A stretch of 64,000 nucleotides of DNA from Argentina anserina (taxonomy: Eukaryota; Streptophyta; Magnoliopsida; Rosales; Rosaceae), in NCBI RefSeq assembly GCF_933775445.1, contig NC_065873.1, positions 11,222,001-11,286,000 on the forward strand, given 5' to 3'. This document shows, one piece after another, positions 45,144 to 56,300 of the stretch. Numbering within the stretch: position 1 is the stretch's first letter; every line of letters begins with the position of its first letter. A program made the translations under genes and the position numbers. Below the pieces are notes generated by a model, which worked only from the letters and a program-made list of their open reading frames with translations, did no database searches and was not told the DNA's origin.

Positions 45144-46705
45144 TGATAGGAGCACAAAGTGTGACGTTCTTAATGTATATATGCCATGTTCTTATGCTTT
45201 GTTACTTCTTCTTTAGTTGTTTTAGGTTCATATTTGTCATTTCTATATTCTAAGGAGAGCTATTTCGAATTTAGATGAATTGATGATGAAATTGTGCTAA
45301 ATGTTAGAACTCTTTATTGAGCTAGGATTCCTTACTCGACTAGGACTCTACTTTCTTATTTTCATCCTTTCCTATTCCTTAATCGACGATTTCTTTTCAG
45401 GAAAGACAAATCATATTTGGAAAGGAAGAAGAGATGTCGAGATGTATTCCTAGTGAGACAAGGAAATCATATCCGAGTTGAAGAAGAGGCCGGCCTAGCT
45501 ACCCCTAGTTGGACCAAGAGATGATGCCGTGCAGCCCTTATTGTGATCTCCCTATCGGACTTGGTTTCCTACATCAAGTTAGATATGGAGTACATGAATC
45601 AAAATCCATATCAAAGAGGATTTCAGCTTCCCAACTGGATTCTACTTCCTTATAGAACGGCAAGAGGCTTCAATAAACTCCTATATATAGAAGCTCGGCC
45701 TCTCCATTCAGATCATCATCAACCTTGCACACAAACACAAGCCTAGCTCTGCCGAATCAATCCCTCACCCTTCCAAGAAATCCTAAAACTGATTCCACCA
45801 TTCCTCACCAATCTATAGCCTTCAAGCACGCTTGTGAAGAAGGTTTCATCCCATAGAAGTCACGGCTACACTTGTGGATTGCTTGATTTATAAAGTGTAA
45901 CCATGATTCACTCTTTGTTTCAATTCTGTTTTGGTTTTGTTCTTGTTCTTGGATGAGCTTGCGATTTGTGTAGTGTAATCTTGTTTTAATTTTGTATATG
46001 AAATAGCTACTTGATTCAATTTATATAAAGGATTCGAATTTATATTTTGGTTTTATGGAGTTTCTGTTTTGGTTTCTGCCGAGTTTTATTCATGATCAAT
46101 TTCGATTTCTAAGTGTTATGACTATGCTTGTAGCATGATATTTAGGTTGTTGGATTAAAGACTTATGTTAAGAACATGTTTACTCTTTTATATGTGATTT
46201 TCGAATTGCATGGTTGTTGGTTAAGTAGGTGACATACTTGATGAATTCAATGTGCATGGCTTTGGAATTACATGATAAAGATGAACATGTTAGATTTCGA
46301 TTATGGCTGCTTGGTATTAATCGAATGTGTTAAGTGTCTATGTGCTTAGGTTACTGCTTAGAACCCTAATTGCATGATCCAACCTTAAGTGTTTATGAGG
46401 AAGTCTCGGCATGATTCAAAAGGAAGTCATAGAACTTGTTTCGATTTCTCTATGTGAATTGTTTGGTGATTGTTTATGTGTTGGTTGGTTGATCACATGT
46501 ATATATTAGCTTAGGTTTTAATTACTGTTTTTACAACTCAATCCGAAACCTATATCAACTTTTTATATCTTTATGAATTCGTGTTAAGTGTTGTGATCCT
46601 AAGCCCTGGCTGGATCCCCGGTTTGTGAACGATACCCTCTTGCTTTATACTACTAATGATGTGTACAGGGTTAAATATTGATGTCGAGTAATCGAGCACT
46701 CATCA
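45144..46705 (+). mobile_element. LTR-like repeat family X, copy X2
   Basis: Begins tgataggagcac and ends gcactcatca, so TG...CA ends with an inverted terminal tgat/atca. TATA-type box (ctatatatagaag near 45681). No coding domain. The sequence from 46610 to 46690 reappears inverted at 46805-46890 as part of copy X3. Confidence 0.6.
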
Positions 46706-49135
46706 CTTTGTTGGTATCTCTCGCAATCTTCCTCCATTGAACTACTTCAAATCCGAGTTTGAATTGTCTTTTTTCATAAAAATATTGGACCTTGATCGTT
46801 TCGTTCCCTCGAGATCAATATTAACCCTGTCAACATAGTTAGTAGTATAAAGCAAGAGGGTATCGTTCACAAACCCGGGATCCAACCAGGGTAAAGAATC
46901 ACAAACATTTAACAACGGATTCATAAGAGTTTAAAAGATTTGAGATATATTTTGAATCAAACAGAAAATAAATCTAAACTAATATATACATGTGATCAAC
47001 CAACCAACACATAAGCAATTGACAAACAGGGGATCCAACCAGGGTAAAGAATCACAAACATTTAACAACAGATTCATAAGAGTTTAAAAGATTTGAGATA
47101 TATTTTGAATCAAACAGAAAATAAATCTAAACTAATATATACATGTGATCAACCAACCAACACATAAGCAATTACCAAACAAATAACATAAGAACAAAGG
47201 TAACGAAATCTAATCTCATTTAAGTTCATGCCGTAAGGTTCATTATACATCCTAAAATCGGTTATGTAGTTAAGTCCTCCCAAGGTTCCTAACTCAATGA
47301 CACTTTAACACATTCGAACTCAGCCCCAGCCTCATTCGAAATCTAACATACTAACCCATCATGCAACCTCAGTCACATAAAGAAATTAACATATTCAAAG
47401 GCACAAGTCTAACCGAACCTAGGCAATAATCGATGAAGGTGACAAAGAACAAACAATTAATCAACTCCCAAGTATCAAAATCGTTTATAACTTTGGATTA
47501 TTACACATGCAACATCAATCTCCGGATATCAATCACACACATATGTAAGAACATACCGAAAATCATTTAAATAAATAAACAAAAACTAATGGCATAAAAA
47601 CTTAAAATCATTGAATAAAAATCGAAAACCTTAATTCATCATGTCATTTGAAAATTACAAATATCTCATAGACAAGAATAAAAATAACTTTAACAAAACC
47701 TAAACATAAATCATCCAAGAACAAGAACATAAAACCCCGAAAACTAAACATGAAGATCGTAGAGTTACACTTTATAGTTCTCCTCGCAAGGTTCCTTGCA
47801 AAGGTAGCACGAAATCTTCAAGAGTATGGTATCCTAGGCTCCCAAGCTTTGGACAAAAAATATGGTAGGGTGGTGAATTCGGATTCTATGGTTCTTGGTG
47901 AATGAAAGTGTTTGGGCAAAGCTTTGGCTATAATTGTGTGCAAGGTTGATGATGTTTTTCTGTGGAAATGAGGTGCTATATATAGAGGAAGAAACCCAAG
48001 GGAGGCTGGCCACAAAGTCCACAAAGTTGAAACCAAATTGGTTGAGGTTTCCTAGATTTTCTCAATTCGGCAGATATGACATGTGTGCCTTGTTCTGGCC
48101 ATAACTTTCTCTAGAAACTAGATATTGAGCTGATTCCAATGGCATTTGAAAATAGATTCCCATAGATTTTCATCCATATATCATGCATTTTCGGAATCAT
48201 TGTGAGCTGTCCAGGGAAGCCCGTTAAAGTTGGATGACCTGCACTGCTAGAATTCTGTTTTCTATAAGGATTGGACATTAATTGCATACCTTCTTCCTCC
48301 TTTAATGCTGATTTCTTTTGCACAAATTTCTTCCTTTTAATTAGAGAGCCAGCAAGAATCTTAATTGTTGCAGCCATGTTTGATTTTTCTTACCTCTTCT
48401 CATTAATTTGATGCATGCCTTATTTGACTTTCTTAATTCTTCTCATTAAGTTACTGCATGTCTTCTTTAACATTCTTTGGTGCAGGAATTTTTGGTGATT
48501 CTGATAAAGATTTGTGCTCTATATGTAGGAGAAACAAGGTCCCAAGTTTTCCTCATATCACTTGGATCAAAACCAAATCAATGGCTGAGATAATTCTGCC
48601 GAGCTCACTGGACCTCCGAGTAATGATTCGGTCATATCTTCTTGTAGCAATAAGATATTGATTTGATTCTAAATCCTACAGAAACTAGAGTCACACAGCT
48701 TTCTATCCATATATGGTACGTCTTCTAATTCGATCAGAGCTGTCCAGGGGAGCCCGTCGAAGTTGGACTACGAATCTTGATAGCATTTTGATTCGTGCAT
48801 GGATTGGGCTTTTAAGTGCATATCTTCTTCTCTTTCCTTGTGGAACTAGGATTGCTTTCCTTCTCCAACATGGATTTGTATTTCCTAATAAGGATAACTA
48901 CGTTAGATACAAAGAAATAGGAAAGGATGAATCCTACTCAAACAAGGAATCATATACTCAACAATTATACTTAACACTTAGCACGATTTCATCATCAATT
49001 CACTCATAATCGATATAAGCTCTACCTAGACACTTAATTCATACAAAAGAAACTAAAACATACTAAATAAGAGGTAACAAAGAGTAAGAATATGACATAA
49101 ACGCATTAAGAATGTCACACTTTGTGCTCTTATCA
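46706..49135 (-). mobile_element. LTR-like repeat family X, copy X3 (inverted relative to X2)
   Basis: Read on the minus strand it starts TGATAAGAGCACAAAGTG at 49135 and follows X1 and X2 in order: the Ser/Arg-like segment near 48720-48760, TATA box (near 47975), leader, then the conserved aacgataccctcttgc tail near 46850. It contains a 153-bp tandem duplication and a second copy of the gagctgtccaggg segment (near 48209 and 48736). It is head-to-head in sequence with X2, so transcripts across both could fold. Confidence 0.6.
46877..47182. repeat. 153-bp tandem duplication
   Basis: Copies at 46877-47029 and 47030-47182, starting gggatccaaccagggtaaag. They are nearly identical (one cgg/cag change seen, and the junction differs). 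Confidence 0.85.
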
Positions 49136-49164
49136 GACCTTCCATACTAAGGTCATAATCTAAG

Positions 49165-49698
49165 AAGCACGGAAACGCAGGAGAAGGTGCGTTTCCCGTT
49201 TCCGAAGCGGAACCACTACGGAACCGTGACGGAAATGCCCGGAAACGCGTTTCCAAAAAAATGTATTTTGGAAACACGGTGGAAACGCGAGTTTCCGAAA
49301 TTCTGAAAAGGTCTTTTGGAAACGCAAGTTTCCAATAAAATAAGGGTTTTTAATTTTTTTTAAATGAAGGGCTAGACCTATCTTCGTCGAGTCAAATGAC
49401 TTATTTCAACATATTTTTTACCTCCCGCTGAGTCGCCGACCCTCCCTCCCTCTTGTTGATACCTAGATCTCTCATTATATTTGTGTTATTTCGAATATAG
49501 AACACTAAGTTATTTAAGATTTTGAGTTACTTAAACTAAACATTTGTTATTATGTTTATTTTTTTTGTATAATTTATATATATAATTTTTATTTCGATGT
49601 TTCTAAAACGTACCCGCTTCCAACAAAATTTAAAAAAAATGCTTCCACGTTTTCAAACATTTCGCTTCCGCATACCCATACCCGATTCCGTGCAGCCT
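49165..49698. mobile_element. Unclassified 534-bp insertion with 15-bp flanking duplication
   Basis: Flanked by identical aggtcataatctaag at 49150-49164 and 49699-49713. Near the ends are short inverted repeats gcacggaa and ttccgtgc. The first 180 bp are packed with ggaaacgc/gcgtttcc motifs in both orientations; the remainder is AT-rich. No ORF. The 15-bp duplication suggests target-primed retroposition, but the inverted ends suggest a DNA element, so I cannot assign a class. Confidence 0.6.
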
Positions 49699-49713
49699 AG
49701 GTCATAATCTAAG

Positions 49714-50396
49714 CTTTTTAGTGCATTGATCACATTGATAGCATCTGATTCCACTTAAAACCTATATATTGATCACATGGGTTTGCATAACTTCTTTTTA
49801 AATGATAATTTTGTATATGATTTTGTTTTATAATTTTTTCTTAAATGATAATTTTTTTTATGTAATGTTCGATACGAAAGATAATTCTGGAAAAATATGT
49901 TGGTGATAATTTTTTTTTATGTAATTCTCGTTTTGTCTATTTAAGAGAACAAGATTACAAAAGGGAAAATTCATTAGTTCTTAATTTGATGAATTTACTG
50001 GCTTTATAATAGTAGAGAATTGTTAATGTGATCAATCCAGGAGGGGCCAAATGGACACATAGATAGATCAAAGTTGATTACTGTAAATCAAATCTCAAAA
50101 TCCTTCTGAGTTTAACAAAACAAACAGCATTGTGAAGTAAGCAATACACAGTTATACCCCAAATTCACTGTTTACACAGAACTAGCGGACTTGCAGGCGA
50201 CAATGTAAATCTCTATTTTTGCCATCTCCTGTCTTTGTTATAAAGTTCATTCGGTTGACCTAAATAACATGTAAACTAAATTACGTAACCTAAATCACAA
50301 CTAGAACTTTCATGTATGATGATTTTTGTTTCCTGTTCCTTCTTAAAACTACTGTCAGCAGCAATACAAGTTCCTGTTTACATTGAAATATTTTTC
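49714..50396. other. 3' flank of the PHD-SWIB gene
   Basis: Non-coding AT-rich sequence. The part next to 50396 is presumably the 3' UTR of the gene on the minus strand. No other feature seen. Confidence 0.5.
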
Positions 50397-53300
50397 TCAT
50401 ATGGCATCATTGAGAGAGATTGCATCGCCTTTGCTCTGACCCTCTCTCCAAACTTTGTATCTTAATTCCTTGCCACTCGAGCCGTTCCATAGCTTTAGCA
50501 ATGACAATTTATAGGGCCCCCTAATTTGACCAAGTGGACTCATACAATACCATAAATCAGAACCTGGGGTTTCAAGTGCAGGTGCTGTAACTGAAACACT
50601 TTCATCTTGATCGTCATCGCTCAACTCGATTACCTTGCCTTCAGATGTGTTTTCACAGTTCATCTTTTGCGGTCCAGTTACTTTAGGTTCCAGTAGTTCT
50701 GCTGCCTGACTAGATGACATGGAAGGAGACTGAGAGCCATTATCAGTTGTAGAAACCTTCTTTCTCTTAGCTATATCCTTTGCATCATCTAGGTCTCTCT
50801 CAAGGTCACCATTTGAACCTGAAGGAAAGTCAAGAAAGTACATATACACATCAAGCTACACAGGAAGAATTACAAAAGGCAGAACAACACCAGGAATTTT
50901 CGCAGAAACATCATTGAAATCGGAAGAACCAGGGGACACATAATGATGCTAATCAGGAGTTGACGATGCCTCAATGCTTGGCAGCTTGTATTTGATTTTG
51001 TGCAATCTACTTCAGAAAAAGCATACATTTGTTTGCTAGGGGAAAAGGCTAGTTCATATTTTCATGGCATAAACCCTATATAGTTGGCTCCAATTGATTA
51101 GTAGGGATAATAACAGAAAATAGGATCATGATACTGGATCTACTTCTACTTCATTTCCATCCCAGAACACTTGTAATGTACGATCAGAGAAGAGCAAATG
51201 TCAATACCTCCTCTGGGATACTAGGCAGCAGATGACAACATTTGTGCTTGTTACATATAGTCTAATAGAAAATAACTCGAGACCTTTTGCTGTCCACTTG
51301 TCACCAACAGCGTTGGAAGTATCTCTAGACTAGCAACTTACTTAAAAATGCAACAAACATGATCAACGTTTGTTATCAATTCATTCCATTTAAGCATACC
51401 ATTTCATCCCAAATTTGTTATTTACAAACTTAAAGTACTAAATATTATGGACCGCTCATATCACATTTAGAAAAGCTGTCAAGGACATGATTGAACTGAA
51501 CAATAAACCATACCATCTATACTAGATTTCTGTTCAAAGGTTGATGGAGCCTGCTTTCTCTTATGTTTAGCTGCAGCAATCTCCAGGTCTCTCTCCTGGT
51601 CTAACTGTGAACCTGCAGAGTGTTCAACAAAATCAATGTCAAAGAACAAAACAGTTTGCATTCTCATCGTAAGAAAAACCAGTGAATCTTCAAAAAGGAA
51701 TGCTAGAACAAGAAGATCAATTACAAGAAGTTAGAATTTCACAATACAACCAAAATCAAGGTTCATCACCAGGTTAATTCGAAAGAAGAGTAGTGTTTCA
51801 TAACCATTACAATTGTCAAGACCTACAGTTCCACAGTTTGTGAATGAAAACCTCATCAGTCAGAATAAAGTTGTCAAAGTTCTCATGATTTAGAAACAAA
51901 GCTTCAAAATGCAAGCAGGTCCAAGTTCTCATCAGTAAATGGAAACGATTATGAACAAACTGTTGAAAACTATACAGTACCATTAACATAGATTTGGAAC
52001 AAACCTGAAGGATCTGTTATGTCATTTGCATGCCATGAGATTCCATTGGCTAGACCAGTGCCAGGAGTTTGGGGAGATTCTCTGGGGGCTGAGTGGGAAG
52101 AGCCATCATATCCTTGTTTATCCTGGTTCTGGGTGTACTCTGGCGTAGGATCACATTTTTCCATGGCTGCAATTACTTCTGGCACCTCATTTAAAAGTCG
52201 TGATTGTTCTGCTGGTGTTTCAAGTAACAGCTTCTTGGTGATGTATGCTTCAAGCGTATACAGAAAATATAGGTCAAGGTTCACATTGTTCATAATCTTT
52301 TATTAATGAACTTTAACCAAAAACTGTATATCAGAGACAAACAAGGGAGCAACAGAAAAAAGACATTTCCGCTATATTAATAAGATCCGAGAAACCATGC
52401 GAGCATGCAGTACAGTAGCAATAATACAGCAAATCACATCATGAGAAAACCTGAATGCAATACAAACATATAAGTACCTTGAACTAATGCAAATATCAAA
52501 ACCATAAGGTAACACAGAACAGAACCTTTTCCACATAGGTCCATTTCTCCTTCACATCATTGAACACCCTACTATTTCCCCATGCCCAAAACCGACCAAC
52601 AACATACATCTCTCAGTAATTACACCTTCTCTGAAGAACTTAAAAATCGCTTATATCAAAATGCATTGCACAGAGCTGGGTCATCCCAACTCAAACTAGC
52701 CTCCCAAAAAGCTTCGACAGTCAAGATACAGGGCAGCAAAATTAGTATGAAAGGTCAGGTCCAACTGTTCAAGGTTAAAAGTTCTATGTAACTGGGGTTT
52801 GAGAGTCCTGAATACATCACCTATCTACGGTATTTGTAGAGTTTCCTGTCTCCAAAAGATTCTGTTGAGCTTTGAGCCCAGGTCCAGGAATCAGGCTTTA
52901 TGGTTTTCCTGGCTACCGAGAGAACTAACAGGGCATGTCCCACCAATGGGTTGGTAAAAATAGTCAGGTCCATCCTTTCCTTCCATGTGGGCCAGGGAAG
53001 AACACCCCTTCCCTCCTCTCAAGGTTAAATACCTTGCTACTTTAGGTTCTGTCTCCTAGATATTGTACAGTACAGCAGGAAGTCCCACCTTCAGCCCCAA
53101 CTCCCTGAATAGGAAGGATATCACTAAAAGAATGACAAAAGTTTCCTACGGAAGTATTCAGCCACACATTGTCTCTTATATGAGCCCCTCCCCACCCTAG
53201 CCCCTAAAAGATAACAGTAAAATAAGAGTGATATAAGGACATATTTGATGTTTCAGGTTGCAAACAAATGATGATAAGATTTTTATAGACAACATGAGCT

Positions 53301-56300
53301 ACAGTAGATGTACAGGATTCACAACTATGTATGACAAAAATGTCAATAAATAAATTTTTCCAATATGTGTACTCCGTCTTCACATTTGTTGCTATATCAA
53401 TTAATTTAATAAAAGGATATTCTCTCCTCCATCCTTTTTCATTCGCATGGTCAATGCGCTTCTGCAACAGAATCAGCTCTCTTGCAAGCCACTGAAAATT
53501 TTCAATCAGATAATGCAACAAGATGACAACATAAAAAATAAGAACACTGATAGTAGGAATTTCTGAGACAAATTATATACTGGAGAATAAATATCCAAAT
53601 ATATACTGGAGTATAATAACTTCTATAACAAACTCTGAGATTTAAGAAAAGCTGTTATAATAGATTCCATTAGCGATATAAACTTACTTGAAATAGTAGC
53701 ACATATGTAATTCTAACCATGCATACAAGCACCTACCAAGTAGAGAGTCTAGTTCATTCCAATGTCACAGTGTACAGACTATAAACAGAAGCAATTACAT
53801 AATGCAACAGATACATCTTCAATAATTTCAGAGGCCTGTGCATTATATAATAATTCAGTTCATAGTTTCATAGTAAAAATGATAAACAGCATTGAAATGT
53901 GGTGATGTCAGTTAAAAGGATATGACTCACATTAGTATAGTTGGGACATGAATTCTCAAAGACTATTAACTGAATTGTGAATACTATAGCTGAAACAGTT
54001 TTCAGGAACGTAAAGGAACTGTTTTTTTTTTTTGGTAATTCTACAATTTTTGGACTGATAATTTGATTTTGACAGTCTTTCTTCAAGCAGATATCCTGAA
54101 AAGCTTCCTGATGACGGTTGTCTACTTTATACTCTTTCAGTTCTCATCAGGTGAGTGTTTCATGTTTTTAATCTTAAGGAAACGAACAATCACTTTAGAG
54201 TTTTGATATAGAGTTTCAACTTATCAGTGAATAGATCCAAATGATAATTACTATCTGCAAACAATGTGAGATCCAATGTCTCAAGGATGCCTGCTGTTCA
54301 TTTACTAAATAAAAAGGAATAAAAATTGAACTTTATTTCGAGGTTGAAGCCAGAAAACGTACATGCTCTGTTATCCTCTCATGTAGACTTCTAGCCTTCT
54401 GTTCAAGCTCCACCTATAAAACCAGAAAACCCTGATTAATTGGTTGCAATACAAGTTATACAGTGAATTACTGGCTAAAAAACTCCAGGTAGCAAAATGT
54501 AAACTCCAGAAAAGCTGTCAATCTACTATCTTAATCATAAAATTGCAGTGATATAATTATTAATGGAAACCAAATGCTTGCAAAATAAAAATTAAAAATT
54601 AGTAAGAGCATATTCGGGTCGCTGTGGTTGGCAACTGTTCATTTGTAGGCAATCCAACTTTACCGTATGCTAGCCACAACACCTTTCATATAAAATCTAA
54701 CTAGATTCTAACGTATTCTTGTCTTAAGGCTCAACTACTTTCCATACAATCTAATAACTAGATTTGTTGTATTGTTTCCCTTGGTTACATATGTAAATCA
54801 CATAATGACTGGATGATTCGTATGATTTATAAATGGAATTAGAGAGTGAAGGTTTTTTAACTTGTACAAGAGAATTAAATGACTGGATGATTCTTATTTT
54901 AGAATATCGATGGAATTGTGTTCATAAGACTCAGAAACCAAGCACCTGACCGGACAGAGGATGATAAAAAAATCCTTTTAAATTATGCTTGAATTTACGT
55001 TAATAGTCTACGACATCATTATAACTCAGCTATCAATAACACCAAATAACTTAACTTACAATAGTTAGCTTTTTAAGGAGGCCATCTTCCATCCTCTGAT
55101 GTAAATCTTCACATTCTTCCTGCATGTAATACTCAAATAAGATCTCTTTTCTAAATCAAAACTGCAAACTATAAACTTACAGCAACTTCTAATTGATTCA
55201 TAACATTGGGGACCATAATCTCGCTTTGAATTGAAGAAAAATCCTTAAATTGCAGTAGTGAGTAGTGAGTAGCAGTAGTATATTACTGCTACTTTTTAAA
55301 GTCGCAACTGACGAAACGTAAGTTTTGTAAATTCAGCATAGAAACTTTACCCATATTCTATATTGCTCTTGTAGTGAATCGGTCAACAAGTTAGTCAGAG
55401 AAACAGAACAAGCACAGCAAACCAAGAGAAACAACCACAAAGAAAAGAACACAAGAACACAGATTTAAGGTGGTTCAGCAAATAGCTTTGCCTACATCCA
55501 CCGGACAGAAACACACTTCCACTATATTAATAATGGGTACACAAGAAAGACTAAGAAAACAAGGACTCTTCTCTTCCTATCTTTCTCCTCTCTGCCCTCT
55601 CTCACCCTCTAACCGAGAATGGAACACACTATGCTCTTTGTCTCTGCGATGCCTAAACCTAGCCATAAGGACAAACATGTTTCCTCACCAAATAGGAATC
55701 TTATTCCTAATAGTGGTAGGCTGTAAAGCCTCCTCCTTCTACAGGTAAACCATCATCAATAAGGATTCCATATCCTTACCGGAACACCATACTCTAAGAA
55801 ACCATCTTAGGAAAAAAACACATGGGCTGGAAACCCAACAGCTCTCACTAGCAATAAAGCTTTACCTTAATTCTCTTGTCAATTCAGTAGTATTTACATG
55901 CATTTAAAACACTAAAACTTTAAATGGCATTCTATATCCCTAATTGGAAGAGGAAAACCAGCCAGTCCCAAAGATATCACCTTACAGAAGTCATCATCTG
56001 ATAGCTTGGAAACCGGAAAATCTTTAAAGGTACCAGAAAGCTGCAAAAGTGTTTCTGTACCCTCTCCGCCGTTCCTCAGAATTTCTTTTATACCTGGCGG
56101 GATAAGAATATCACAAAACAGAACAGAACATTAATAAATATAATGATGATACAATAAGGAAATGTGGCAAGATAACAGATTGCAAATTCAATAACCACGG
56201 CCTCTTCTTTGGTTGAGCATATAAAAAAATTTCATATAGCATGTGTCACCTAATCCTTGGGTCCTTGCATGAGAACAATCAAGATCCAAGCTACTCAGCC

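Noticed and set aside
55984..55986. GT at 55985-55984 as the donor of exon 5 in the PHD-SWIB gene
   Set aside because: Using it would make exon 6 open with a TGA. The next GT (after AAG, 55980-55979) keeps the frame and gives the expected CKEECEDLHQ sequence.
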